Shown piece after piece: positions 55,229 to 64,000 of a DNA stretch of 64,000 nt. Where the stretch lies: positions 248,001 to 312,000 of the forward strand of contig NZ_CP059181.1 in assembly GCF_014251235.1 (NCBI RefSeq), written 5' to 3'. The translations under genes were made by a program, and so were the position numbers. Within the stretch, counting starts at the first letter, position 1, and the number at the start of each line of letters is the position of its first letter. A model generated the notes under the pieces. The model saw only the letters and a program-made list of their open reading frames with translations. It did no database searches and was not told the DNA's origin. This DNA comes from Blattabacterium cuenoti. GTDB lineage: Bacteria; Bacteroidota; Bacteroidia; Flavobacteriales; Blattabacteriaceae.

Positions 55229-56626
55229 ATGCTTTCATATATCAAATTCTATTTTTATATGAAAAAAAATAGTAGAAATACTATCATAAAAGGATGGAAA
55301 AAAGAGAATAAATATCCTACTCTTCCAGAGGTTTTTTCTTCTGTTTCTATACCTAAAAAAAAAGGAAAGTGGAGAAAAATTTTTTCTTTTACTGGACCAG
55401 GATTATTAATAGCTGTAGGCTATATGGATCCAGGTAACTGGGCTACAGATATTGCTGGAGGATCTAAATTTGGATACATGCTTTTATCCGTTATTTTTAT
55501 ATCAAATATTTTTGCTATGATTTTACAATATCTAGCTCTAAAGCTAGGAATTGTTTGCGAACGAGATTTGGCTCAAGCATGTAGAGATCATTATTCTCCT
55601 TTTATTAATTTATTTTTATGGATTTTATGTGAAATAGCTATTTCTGCATGTGATTTAGCAGAGATTATTGGTTCTGTATTAGCCTTAAAATTGCTTTTTG
55701 AAATTCCCCTAACTTTTGGGGTATTAATAACATCCATAGATGTTTTACTTATCTTATTTTTTCAGTATAAAGGATTCCGATATATTGAAAGTGTAGTTGC
55801 GATTTTAATATTGACAATATTAGTTTGTTTTAGTTTTGAAATAATCAGTTCTAAACCAGAATTTTTTCAAATTTTAAAAGGATTTATACCAAATCACGAA
55901 ATAATTAAAAATTCAAATTCTCTTTATATTTCTATTGGAATTCTAGGCGCAACCGTTATGCCTCATAATCTTTACTTACACTCAAGTATTATTCAAACAA
56001 GGAATTATCCACGTACTATTAAAGGAAAAAAAATGGCCATTAAGTATGCAACTATAGATAGCACGTTATCTTTGACTTTAGCTTTCTTTGTAAACGCAGC
56101 TATATTAATTATTTCTGCTTCTACTTTTCATAAAACAGGACATACAGAAGTAGCAGATATTATGGATGCACATAAACTTTTAACTCCTATTTTAGGTTCT
56201 AGTCTTTCTGGAATTTTCTTTGCTTTAGCTTTATTAGCATCAGGACAAAATTCGACACTTACTGGAACTCTTGCAGGACAAATCATTATGGAAGGATTTC
56301 TTCAAATAAGATTAAAACCATGGATAAGAAGATTAGTTTCACGATTATTAGCTATTGTTCCAGCTATGATATTTTCTATTTTTTATGGAGAAAAAGGAAC
56401 AACTCAACTATTAATAATTAGTCAAATTATATTATCAATGCAATTAAGTTTCGCTATAATTCCATTAGTTTGTTTTACAGGAGATTATAAAAAAATGGGG
56501 AACTTCGTAAATAGTCCTATTTTAAAAACATTAGCTTGGTTGATTACAATCATAATTTTGATACTAAACTTATTTTTGATATATAGTATGATGACAAAAA
56601 ATCAAATAAGTAGCCTAGGAATCTAA
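55229..56626 (+). CDS. mntH: Nramp family divalent metal transporter
   Basis: A 465-residue proton-coupled importer of Mn2+ or Fe2+. The metal-site motif DPGNWATDIAGG in the first membrane segment and MPHNLYLHSSI in the sixth are conserved, as is SGQNSTLTGTLAGQIIMEGF. About eleven membrane segments. Start uncertain: ATG 55229, or ATG 55259 giving a 455-residue protein. Its end overlaps rplI by 12 bases. Confidence 0.95.
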   Translation: MLSYIKFYFYMKKNSRNTIIKGWKKENKYPTLPEVFSSVSIPKKKGKWRKIFSFTGPGLLIAVGYMDPGNWATDIAGGSKFGYMLLSVIFISNIFAMILQYLALKLGIVCERDLAQACRDHYSPFINLFLWILCEIAISACDLAEIIGSVLALKLLFEIPLTFGVLITSIDVLLILFFQYKGFRYIESVVAILILTILVCFSFEIISSKPEFFQILKGFIPNHEIIKNSNSLYISIGILGATVMPHNLYLHSSIIQTRNYPRTIKGKKMAIKYATIDSTLSLTLAFFVNAAILIISASTFHKTGHTEVADIMDAHKLLTPILGSSLSGIFFALALLASGQNSTLTGTLAGQIIMEGFLQIRLKPWIRRLVSRLLAIVPAMIFSIFYGEKGTTQLLIISQIILSMQLSFAIIPLVCFTGDYKKMGNFVNSPILKTLAWLITIIILILNLFLIYSMMTKNQISSLGI

Positions 56627-57064
56627 AACTTCAAAATTCATAATAAATTCACTTTTCTGATGGAATCGTATATATGCCTGATGTTTACCTATTGTTTTAA
56701 TTACTTTATTTCCAGGAATTCTTATAAACTTTTTATCTACAGAAATTCCTTCTTTATTTAAAGCATTCATTAGATTCTGATTGTTAATCGAACCATATAA
56801 TTTCCCTTTTTTTCCTACTTTAGCTTTTATTTTTATAGTTAACTTTTTTAATTTTTTTTCAATTTCTTTTGATTGATCAATAAGAAAATTCTCCTGATTG
56901 GAACGTTGTTTTAATATTTCTTTAATATGTTTAATTTTTCCAGGTAAAGCTAAAATAGCATAACCATGAGGGATGAGATAATTTCTTGCATATCCAGGTT
57001 TTACGTCTAATTCTTCATATTTAAATCCCAAATTTTCCACATTCTTTTTAAGAATTATTTTCAT
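56615..57064 (-). CDS. rplI: Large ribosomal subunit protein bL9
   Basis: A 149-residue protein of the L1-stalk base. The N-terminal domain reads MKIILKKNVENLGFKYEELDVKPGYARNYLIP with the classic GYARNYL motif; a long helix (about 40-75) joins it to the C-terminal domain (GKLYGSINNQNLMNAL). Third gene of the rpsF-rpsR-rplI operon, 13 bases after rpsR. Confidence 0.98.
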   Translation of the reverse strand: MKIILKKNVENLGFKYEELDVKPGYARNYLIPHGYAILALPGKIKHIKEILKQRSNQENFLIDQSKEIEKKLKKLTIKIKAKVGKKGKLYGSINNQNLMNALNKEGISVDKKFIRIPGNKVIKTIGKHQAYIRFHQKSEFIMNFEVLDS

Positions 57065-57077
57065 ATATTTTATTTTT

Positions 57078-57395
57078 TTATCTTAAATCATCTGTAATAA
57101 AAGGAAGTAGTCCAATTTGTCTACATCTTTTTATAGCTGCATTTAATTTATTTTGATTTTTTTGCATAGTACCTGTAATACGACGTGGAAGAATCTTCCC
57201 TTGTGCATTAAGAAATTTTATTAAAAAAGTAGGATCTTTATAATCAATATACTTGATATTTCTTTTATGAAAATAACAAAATTTTTTTTCTATTTTAGTT
57301 TCAATTTTCAGAGGAGACAAATATCTTAAATCGTTTTCTCCATCCTGTTTTTTTATTGTATTGTTTTTTTGTTTATCCTTATCTTCTGCAATCAT
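57078..57395 (-). CDS. rpsR: Small ribosomal subunit protein bS18
   Basis: A 105-residue 30S protein that pairs with bS6. The core contains CYFHKRNIKYIDYKDPTFLIKFLNAQGKILPRRITG and KLNAAIKRCRQIGLLPF. There is an N-terminal extension of about 35 charged residues compared with E. coli S18, as often seen in Bacteroidetes. Overlaps rpsF by 4 bases. Confidence 0.98.
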   Translation of the reverse strand: MIAEDKDKQKNNTIKKQDGENDLRYLSPLKIETKIEKKFCYFHKRNIKYIDYKDPTFLIKFLNAQGKILPRRITGTMQKNQNKLNAAIKRCRQIGLLPFITDDLR

Positions 57396-57730
57396 AATTT
57401 TTTTAATTTATTTCTTCTTCTTTCAGCATATTCTATTCCATACTTATTTAAGTTCACAATGATAAATCGTAAAATACGTTCATCTTGTCTTAATTTCAAC
57501 TCAAAATCATATACAAAATTTGTATTTAACAAAAATTCAAATAAATGATAACATCCACTTTGTTTTTTTTGTATTGTATAAGCTAACTTTTTTAGACCCC
57601 AATGTTCTTGGTAAACTATTTTTCCATTTTTTTGAATTAAAAAATTTTCATACTCTAGTGCAGTTTTTTTTGCCTGATCATCCGATAAAATAGGAGTAAT
57701 AATCATTATATTTTCATAATGTTTTAACAT
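57392..57730 (-). CDS. rpsF: Small ribosomal subunit protein bS6
   Basis: A 112-residue 30S protein: HYENIMIITPILSDDQ at the start, then VYQEHWGLKKLAYTIQKKQSGCYHLFEF and DERILRFIIV, all typical of bS6. First gene of the rpsF-rpsR-rplI operon. The 68-base spacer to gltX probably holds its promoter but no clear box is seen. Confidence 0.98.
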   Translation of the reverse strand: MLKHYENIMIITPILSDDQAKKTALEYENFLIQKNGKIVYQEHWGLKKLAYTIQKKQSGCYHLFEFLLNTNFVYDFELKLRQDERILRFIIVNLNKYGIEYAERRRNKLKKL

Positions 57731-57798
57731 CTGAATTATTTGATTTTTTTTGCAAAGATATGAATCTATATTTTTATGTTCTTTTTTTCAAAGAAAAT

Positions 57799-59298
57799 CT
57801 ATTCTAATTTTTTTCTAATTTTTTTTATTAATCTATCTATACGATGAATGCATTCCTCTTTTCCTATCATTTTCAAAATGATGATAAGATCATATCCTTT
57901 TATGGATCCGACTAAGGATAAACGAAATATTTGCATCATTTTACGTTTATTGTTTTCTTTGTCAAAAAAACTTTTTAAGTTTATAGATGTATATGGATGA
58001 ATACTTAACAATAATTTTTTCCAATTATCTAATCTATCTATCGTTTTTTTATAACAAATTTGATTAAAAAAACTATAATCATAAGATATGGGACCAATAA
58101 AAAAATAAAAAGAATGTTTCCAAATTTCATGAATAAAATGTATTCTATTGATAATACAATCAATAACTTTATAGATATAATTTTTTGTAGAAAAAATAGA
58201 ACGTTTTTTCAATTCTAAAGAAAGATGAGAAAATATTTCTTCCTTTTTATTTTTCAAATATTGTTTATTAAACCAATTCGCTTTTTTAATATTGAAAAAA
58301 ACACTAGACTTATTGACTTTTTCTAAAGAAAATAATTTTGACAATTCTTGTAAGGAAAAAATTTCTTTTTTTGTTCCAGGATTCCATCCTAATAAAGCTA
58401 ACATATTAACAAAGGCGTCTGGAAAATATCCTAATTCCCTAAATCCTAGAATATCTTTATTTTCAGAATCTTTCCATTTTAAAGGAAATATTGGATAATC
58501 TAAATTATTTATAAATCGTTTACTAATTTTACCTTTTCCATCATTTTTCAATATTAAAGGTAAATGAGCAAAATTAGGAGGATTCCAGTTAAAAGCTTTA
58601 TACATTAATAAATGTAAAGACATAGAAGGTAACCATTCTTCTCCTCTTATAACATGAGTTATTTTCATTAAATGATCATCTATTGTATTTGCTAAATGAT
58701 AAGTTGCCGTCCCATCTGATTTGAATAATATTTTATCATCTAAATTATCTGTGTTTATTACTATAATTCCACGAATTAAGTCATACATTTCTACCTTATC
58801 TCCAGGTTTAATTTTAAATCTAATAACATATGAATTTCCAGAACGAAATTGAGTTTTCAATTCTTTCTTTGTCATAGTTAATGAATTTTTTAAATTCTTT
58901 CGTACACTTGCATTATATGAGAAAGTTGATCCTTTATTTAGATATTTTTTTCTTATAGAATTCAAATCATGATCTGTATCAAAAGCATAATAAGCTAGCC
59001 CTTTCTTTAAAAGTTTGGAAAGATAGAATCTATATATAGATCCACGTTTAGATTGATAATATGGAAAATATGGTCCACCATAACCTACTCCTTCATCAGG
59101 TTCTATCTTGCACCATTTTAATGTTTCCAATATATACGATTCAGATTTTTTGTTAAATCTTTTTCTATCCGTATCTTCTATCCTAAGAATAAATTTTCCT
59201 CCATTTTTTTTTGCAAAAAGATAATTAAATAAAGCAGTCCTTATTCCACCTAAATGTAAAGGACCTGTTGGACTAGGAGCAAAACGAACTCTTACCAT
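57799..59298 (-). CDS. gltX: Glutamate-tRNA ligase
   Basis: A 499-residue class I synthetase. The HIGH-type signature is APSPTGPLHLGGIRTALFNY and the KMSKS equivalent is GKISKRF; FILRIEDTDRKRF and VIRGEEWLPS are also family blocks. No sign of a truncated glutamyl-Q form. Whether it also charges tRNA-Gln cannot be told: neither GlnRS nor GatCAB is in the window. Probably co-transcribed with mnmE (18 bases). Confidence 0.97.
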   Translation of the reverse strand: MVRVRFAPSPTGPLHLGGIRTALFNYLFAKKNGGKFILRIEDTDRKRFNKKSESYILETLKWCKIEPDEGVGYGGPYFPYYQSKRGSIYRFYLSKLLKKGLAYYAFDTDHDLNSIRKKYLNKGSTFSYNASVRKNLKNSLTMTKKELKTQFRSGNSYVIRFKIKPGDKVEMYDLIRGIIVINTDNLDDKILFKSDGTATYHLANTIDDHLMKITHVIRGEEWLPSMSLHLLMYKAFNWNPPNFAHLPLILKNDGKGKISKRFINNLDYPIFPLKWKDSENKDILGFRELGYFPDAFVNMLALLGWNPGTKKEIFSLQELSKLFSLEKVNKSSVFFNIKKANWFNKQYLKNKKEEIFSHLSLELKKRSIFSTKNYIYKVIDCIINRIHFIHEIWKHSFYFFIGPISYDYSFFNQICYKKTIDRLDNWKKLLLSIHPYTSINLKSFFDKENNKRKMMQIFRLSLVGSIKGYDLIIILKMIGKEECIHRIDRLIKKIRKKLE

Positions 59299-59316
59299 GA
59301 TGAATTATTTTATTCA

Positions 59317-60726
59317 TTATTTTCCAATGCAAAATTTAGAAAAAATATTATTTAAAACATCCTCATTGGTAACCTCTCCTGAAATTTCTCCTAAAAAACG
59401 TAGAGCTTCTTTGATATGTATAGAGATAAACTCTTCTGAGAGATTTTTCTTTAAAGAATGATGAGCTATCAATATCTCCTTTAAAGTTTTTTTCAAAGCT
59501 TCATAATGTCTATTTTGCGTCAAAACGATATTTCTTTTTTTTAATTTTTTCATGAAAAAATTACATAATGTATGTAACATTTCTTTTATTCCGTGTTTTT
59601 TTTCTGCAGAAATTTCAAAAAAATAAGGAACCTTTGACTTGATTTGATAAAAATCTTTAAAAGATGATAAGTCCGATTTATTGGCAACGACTAAAATTTT
59701 TTTGAATGGATACTTTATCTGAAAATTTTGAATTTTATGTATAATTTTTTTTTGTTCTTCTTTACCTATAGAAGCTTCAAAAAGATATAATATAACTTGA
59801 GAATCCTTTATTTTTTCCATAGTTTTTCTAATTCCCTTTCTTTCTATTTCATCTTTAGTATCTCTTATTCCTGCTGTATCTATAAAGTGAAAAAGAATAT
59901 TATTCAAAATAATATCACCTTCTATACTATCCCTAGTTGTTCCTTCTATATTTGATATGATAGAACGATTTTCTTTTATGACATGATTAAATAATGTAGA
60001 TTTTCCTACATTTGTCTCTCCAGTTATTGCGACATATATTCCATTTTTAATAGAATTTCCTAGTGAAAATGATTCAATTAAATCTTGTAAAATTTCTTCT
60101 AATTCATTGAATCTAGAAAATAGATCATATTCTTTAATAGATATTTTTTCTTCTGAAAAATCTAATTTCAACTCTAATAAAGAGGCTATGTTTAAAATTT
60201 TTTTTTTTATTTTTTGTATGGTGATCTTAAGTGTTCCTTTTATTTGTTCTAGAGATAATTCATGAGAAATTTTACTTTCAGAAGAAAAAATATCTGCTAT
60301 TGCCTCAGCTTGTGATAAATCTATTTTTTTATTTAAAAAAGCACGAAGTGTAAATTCTCCTGGACGAGCTATACGTATTCCTTTTTTGATTAATAATTTT
60401 ATTATATTTCCTTGAATATAATTAGATCCATGACATGATATTTCTATCATGTCTTCTCCTGTATAGGAAAAAGGAGATCTAAATATAGATACTAACACTT
60501 GATCCAAGTAATTTTTTTTGTATTTTCCTTTTTTTTCTTCTACAATAAAACCTAAATGAATTGTATGTGTAGATTGATTTTCTAATTTTTTTCCATTTTT
60601 AACTGGAATAAAAATATTTTCAACAGTAGAAATAGATTTATTTCCAGAAATACGAATTAAAGAAATAGCACTAGATTCTGTTGTTGTAGAAGAGGCTAAA
60701 GCAACTATCGTATCTTGATCCAACAT
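59317..60726 (-). CDS. mnmE: tRNA uridine-5-carboxymethylaminomethyl modification GTPase MnmE
   Basis: A 469-residue protein that works with MnmG on wobble U34 of tRNAs. N-terminal folate-binding domain (to about 120; DTIVALAS, RPGEFTLRAFLN), a helical domain, the inserted GTPase (GETNVGKSTLFN, DTAGIRDT, NKSD) and the C-terminal CIGK with the invariant Cys. The tract A11 in the message (complement of 60198-60208) is in frame. Confidence 0.97.
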   Translation of the reverse strand: MLDQDTIVALASSTTTESSAISLIRISGNKSISTVENIFIPVKNGKKLENQSTHTIHLGFIVEEKKGKYKKNYLDQVLVSIFRSPFSYTGEDMIEISCHGSNYIQGNIIKLLIKKGIRIARPGEFTLRAFLNKKIDLSQAEAIADIFSSESKISHELSLEQIKGTLKITIQKIKKKILNIASLLELKLDFSEEKISIKEYDLFSRFNELEEILQDLIESFSLGNSIKNGIYVAITGETNVGKSTLFNHVIKENRSIISNIEGTTRDSIEGDIILNNILFHFIDTAGIRDTKDEIERKGIRKTMEKIKDSQVILYLFEASIGKEEQKKIIHKIQNFQIKYPFKKILVVANKSDLSSFKDFYQIKSKVPYFFEISAEKKHGIKEMLHTLCNFFMKKLKKRNIVLTQNRHYEALKKTLKEILIAHHSLKKNLSEEFISIHIKEALRFLGEISGEVTNEDVLNNIFSKFCIGK

Positions 60727-60789
60727 TTTGAAAAATGTCTATTTTTTAACTTCGTAAAATAAGCATTTTTTTTAAATTATTACTTAATA

Positions 60790-61701
60790 ATGGATATAAA
60801 TCAATTTTATCATTTATTTTGTCAATCTTTACAAGATATATATTCAGAAAAAAAGGAAATCGAATCTTTATTCTTTTTTCTAACAACAAACATTTTAAAA
60901 TGTAATAAAACAACACTTATCTTAAAATTAATAAATGGAAAAGAAAAAATAAATGATGAAATATATAAACAACTGATAAATAAATTATCGGAATTAAAAA
61001 AAAATAAGCCTATTCAATATGTAATTGGAAAGGCTTATTTTTTTGGAAGGAGCTTTATCATTAATGATAATATTTTTATTCCAAGACCAGAAACAGAAGA
61101 ACTTGTATCATGGATTATACAGGATCACAGAGAACATAGTGAAAATATTCAAATATTTGATATTGGAACAGGAAGTGGATGTATTGGTATAACTTTAAAA
61201 AAAGAACTACCTAAAACACGTCATATTCATGCAATAGATTCCTCTATATCTTCCATTTTTATAGCAAGTAAAAATTCTAAAATTCATCAAGAAAAAATCC
61301 TTATCAAAAAGATTGATATTTTACAAAAAAAAACTGAAATACCAATTTATAAAAAATATAAGATGAACATTATCGTAAGTAATCCTCCTTATATAAGACA
61401 ATCTGAAAAAAAATTACTTCATCCAAATATTTTTCAATATGAACCATTTCAATCCTTGTTTGTTTCTGATGAAGATCCTTTTATTTTTTATCAAGCGATC
61501 ATTTCATGGATTCATGAAAATTTTAAAACTGGAACAGTTTATGTTTACTTTGAAATTAATCAATTTCTTTATTTAGAATTTTTAATATTTATGAAAAAAA
61601 ATGGATTTCTGAATTTAGAAATAAAAAAAGATATTCAAGGATCATTTAGAATGATTCGTGCTATATTTCAACATCAAAAAAACAAAGAAATAAAACCATG
61701 A
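60790..61701 (+). CDS. prmC: Release factor glutamine methyltransferase PrmC (HemK)
   Basis: A 303-residue SAM enzyme that methylates the GGQ Gln of release factors RF1 and RF2. Family blocks: PIQYVIGKAYFFGRSF, FIPRPETEELVSWI, IFDIGTGSGCIGI (SAM) and the catalytic NPPY at residues 198-201. Divergent from mnmE and overlapping ligA by 4 bases. Confidence 0.97.
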   Translation: MDINQFYHLFCQSLQDIYSEKKEIESLFFFLTTNILKCNKTTLILKLINGKEKINDEIYKQLINKLSELKKNKPIQYVIGKAYFFGRSFIINDNIFIPRPETEELVSWIIQDHREHSENIQIFDIGTGSGCIGITLKKELPKTRHIHAIDSSISSIFIASKNSKIHQEKILIKKIDILQKKTEIPIYKKYKMNIIVSNPPYIRQSEKKLLHPNIFQYEPFQSLFVSDEDPFIFYQAIISWIHENFKTGTVYVYFEINQFLYLEFLIFMKKNGFLNLEIKKDIQGSFRMIRAIFQHQKNKEIKP

Positions 61702-63737
61702 AAAAAGAAGATATAGAAAAAAAAATAGAGAAACTAAGAAAAGAACTATCTGAGTATAATTTTCAATATTATACATCAAAAAAGACGAATATATCAGACT
61801 ATGATTTTGATCAAAAATTAAAAATTTTATCTTCTTTAGAAAAAGAACATCCTGAATTATATGATCTTTCCTCTCCTACAATGAGAATAGGATATGGAAA
61901 ACTATCCCCTTCTTATTCTATCATACTTCATAAATATAAAATGTATTCTCTTCAAAATACTTATTCAAAAAAAGAATTAACTGTTTGGAAAAAAAAAATA
62001 AACAAATCAATCAGTTCCTCTTTTGTATGTGAATTAAAATATGATGGAATTTCCATTAATTTGATTTATAAAAAAGGAATATTAACTTATGCTTTAACTC
62101 GTGGAAATGGAAATAAAGGAGAAGATGTTACAAAACAAGTAAAGACTATCCAGTCTATTCCTCTTAGAATAAGAGAAGAAACCTTCCCTCCATACATCGA
62201 AATACGTGGAGAAATTTTCATTCCTATAAAAAATTTTTTAGAGATTAATGAAAGGCGTATTAAATATGGAAAAAAACCTTTTTCTAATCCAAGAAATACA
62301 GCAAGTGGGACTTTAAAATGTAAGGATATTAAAGAAGTATATAGGAGATCTTTATCCTGTATAGTCTATTCAGCTATAGGAAAAAATATACCTTTTAATA
62401 CACATTATCAATCCCTAATTGACCTCCGTAAATGGGGTTTTCCAGTTCCAAAACCAGAAACTATTAGCCTTTGTAAGAAAAAAGAGGACATATTTCATTT
62501 TATTGATTACTGGAATATATATAAAAACAAGCTTACATATCATATAGATGGAATAGTTGTTAAAGTCAATGAATATTATCATCAATCTATTTTAGGATAT
62601 ACAAATAAATATCCACGTTGGGCTATTGCTTATAAATTTAGACAAGAAAAATTATCAGAAACTAAATTATTACATGTTTCTTTTCATACAGGACGTACAG
62701 GTATCATTACTCCTATAGCTCATGTCGTTCCTATATGGATAACTGGAACAATAGTGAAAAAAATAACACTTTACAATAACCGTTTTATTAAAAAAATTGG
62801 AATACATGATGGAGATTATCTTTTTTTAGAAAAAAGAGGAGGAATTATTCCAAAAATAACTCGAGTAAATGAATCTAAAAGACCATTATTTAGATCTACT
62901 ACTCCTATAACTTTCATAAAAACATGTCCTTCCTGTGGTAGCCCCTTAAGAAAAAATAAGGAATTATTTTATTGTCAAAATGTAAATTTATGTCCATCTC
63001 AACACATAGAAAAAATACGACACTTTGTAAGTGAAAAAGCTATGAATATAAAAGGAATTGGAAATAAAATAATCAAAAAATTATATGAAAAAGGTTTTTT
63101 ATATAGTATTCCTGATTTATATTCTTTAAAAAAAGAAACACTTCTTCAAATAGATGGATTAAAAGAAAAATTAGCAGATTCTTTAATAAAGAATATAGAA
63201 AAATCAAAAAAGAATCCTTATCACATAGTCCTATATTCCATAGGTATACCTCATGTAGGAAAGGTCGTTTCTAAAGAATTAACAAAAAGATTTTTAAACT
63301 TAGATTCTTTGATAGAAGCAGCTCATTATAATCAGTTAAAATCCATTCTAAATATAGGGAAAAAAATAACTGAAAGTATAAGGACCTATTTTTCCATTCA
63401 AGAAAATAAAAATATGATAAAAAAACTTATGAAACATGGTTTATTTATTTTCAATAATTTATCTTTGTCTAGAAAAAAAATATATCCTCCTATTGAAGGA
63501 AAATCTTTTTTATTTACAGGAAAATTGTCTACTATAAGTCGTAAAAAAGCTATAAAAATGGTAGAGTTTTTAGGTGGAAAAGTAAGTGATACTATAAATA
63601 ATCATATTCATTTTCTTGTTGTAGGAAAAAATCCTGGTTCTAAACTAGAAAGATGTAGGATAAAATATCCTATAAAAATTTTAACTGAAAATGTTTTCAT
63701 AGACTTGATAAAAAAAGGAAAAAAAAGTACCTCTTAG
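61698..63737 (+). CDS. ligA: NAD-dependent DNA ligase LigA
   Basis: A 679-residue replicative ligase with the standard domain order: Ia domain (about 1-65), adenylation domain with active-site Lys114 in CELKYDGIS, OB fold, a Cys4 zinc finger (CPSCGSPL, then YCQNVNLCPSQ), helix-hairpin-helix domain (about 440-580) and C-terminal BRCT (about 600-679, GKSFLFTGKLSTISRKKA). All zinc ligands are kept, unlike those of DnaG and Tgt here. Confidence 0.98.
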   Translation: MKKEDIEKKIEKLRKELSEYNFQYYTSKKTNISDYDFDQKLKILSSLEKEHPELYDLSSPTMRIGYGKLSPSYSIILHKYKMYSLQNTYSKKELTVWKKKINKSISSSFVCELKYDGISINLIYKKGILTYALTRGNGNKGEDVTKQVKTIQSIPLRIREETFPPYIEIRGEIFIPIKNFLEINERRIKYGKKPFSNPRNTASGTLKCKDIKEVYRRSLSCIVYSAIGKNIPFNTHYQSLIDLRKWGFPVPKPETISLCKKKEDIFHFIDYWNIYKNKLTYHIDGIVVKVNEYYHQSILGYTNKYPRWAIAYKFRQEKLSETKLLHVSFHTGRTGIITPIAHVVPIWITGTIVKKITLYNNRFIKKIGIHDGDYLFLEKRGGIIPKITRVNESKRPLFRSTTPITFIKTCPSCGSPLRKNKELFYCQNVNLCPSQHIEKIRHFVSEKAMNIKGIGNKIIKKLYEKGFLYSIPDLYSLKKETLLQIDGLKEKLADSLIKNIEKSKKNPYHIVLYSIGIPHVGKVVSKELTKRFLNLDSLIEAAHYNQLKSILNIGKKITESIRTYFSIQENKNMIKKLMKHGLFIFNNLSLSRKKIYPPIEGKSFLFTGKLSTISRKKAIKMVEFLGGKVSDTINNHIHFLVVGKNPGSKLERCRIKYPIKILTENVFIDLIKKGKKSTS

Positions 63738-63810
63738 TGTTTGGTTTTTCATATAGAAAAAAAAAGTATCTTTAAAATTTTATATATGATGAATTATCAT
63801 TTAAGTAAGT

Positions 63811-64000
63811 ATGAAATCTATTCTTGATATGTTGCTAAAAAATATATTTACCGAATCTGGATTTGAATCTGAAGCAGAATTTATTCCTTTAATGAGTCAA
63901 GATGAAGAAGATCAACTTCTTAAAGATGATGTTCCAGAACAATTATGTATATTGACCGTAAGAAATATGGTTTTGTATTCTGGTATTGTTTTTCCTATTA
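63811..64000 (+). CDS. lon: ATP-dependent protease Lon, N-terminal part (cut by window edge)
   Basis: The first 63 codons, open to the window end. After a short acidic leader (ESGFESEAEFIPLMSQDEEDQ), typical of Bacteroidetes Lon, the LAN domain begins LCILTVRNMVLYSGIVFPI, matching the family's LP(L/I)RNxVLFPG pattern. The ATPase and Ser-Lys protease parts would lie outside. Start at ATG 63811, 73 bases after ligA. Confidence 0.85.
   Translation, partial: MKSILDMLLKNIFTESGFESEAEFIPLMSQDEEDQLLKDDVPEQLCILTVRNMVLYSGIVFPI

Noticed and set aside
1-64000. CRISPR arrays, insertion sequences, prophage, toxin-antitoxin or defence genes
   Set aside because: No regular direct repeats, no transposase or integrase, no unusual gene cassette; almost all coding regions are housekeeping families.
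1-64000. Reassigned UGA codon as in some tiny symbiont genomes
   Set aside because: Trp is encoded by TGG in conserved positions and several genes end at TGA (for example ftsI and murC, whose stops overlap the next start) at the expected family length, so the standard code fits.

Overview
This window is a 64-kb piece of a small, very AT-rich (by eye well under 35% G+C) Bacteroidetes chromosome with the content of a reduced flavobacterial insect endosymbiont. Gene families, gene order and protein styles (dcw cluster without murF, DnaG and Tgt without zinc ligands, a DAHP synthase/chorismate mutase fusion in a pheA-aminotransferase-tyrA block, PiT with a PhoU-like tail, LuxE-type acyltransferase next to CvpA) fit Flavobacteriia. 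The retained cell wall, amino-acid synthesis and nitrogen-handling genes together with extreme AT bias and compaction point to Blattabacterium (the cockroach symbiont) or a close relative. This identification is an inference from content; the standard genetic code is used.

Layout. 1-4.1 kb: dapF (partial), an HtrA/Deg protease, lptF/G and tgt. 4.1-19.9 kb: an unbroken plus-strand division and cell wall (dcw) cluster rsmH-ftsL-ftsI-murE-mraY-murD-ftsW-murG-murC-ftsQ-ftsA-ftsZ followed by hisS. 19.9-32.3 kb: a phosphopantetheinyl transferase, mrp, a degenerate purine nucleoside phosphorylase, murB (frameshifted), a YtxH/holin-like pair, rlmB, pheS, a Bacteroidetes hypothetical, a CvpA-LuxE fused ORF, a phosphate transporter, ruvA and der. 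32.4-45.8 kb: trmD, gyrB, uppP, rpsP, tRNA-Gln, gltP, a frameshifted diphosphomevalonate decarboxylase, tRNA-His, aspC, rsmG, an amidohydrolase, lysS, lipB, mtaB. 45.8-55.1 kb: peroxiredoxin, dnaG, rpe, fabI, metK and the aromatic amino-acid block aroG/CM-tyrA-aminotransferase-pheA, all on the minus strand. 55.2-64 kb: mntH, rplI-rpsR-rpsF, gltX, mnmE, prmC, ligA and the start of lon.

How it works together. DapF makes meso-DAP, MurE (with the DAP-type DNPR motif) adds it, MurB/C/D/G, MraY and UppP carry the precursor through the lipid cycle, diphosphomevalonate decarboxylase feeds the isoprenoid carrier, and FtsA/Z/Q/L/W/I use it at the septum. The aromatic block supplies phenylalanine and tyrosine; GltP, AspC and the amidohydrolase fit a nitrogen-recycling metabolism.

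Most notable observation: three genes of the wall/isoprenoid route (murE, murB, mvaD) are each split at a long poly(A) tract, and each tract is exactly one A short of restoring one full-length protein. This fits expression through polymerase slippage (or homopolymer under-calling). No insertion sequence, prophage, CRISPR array or gene-free stretch above 300 bases was seen; I did not find a convincing novel multi-gene system.
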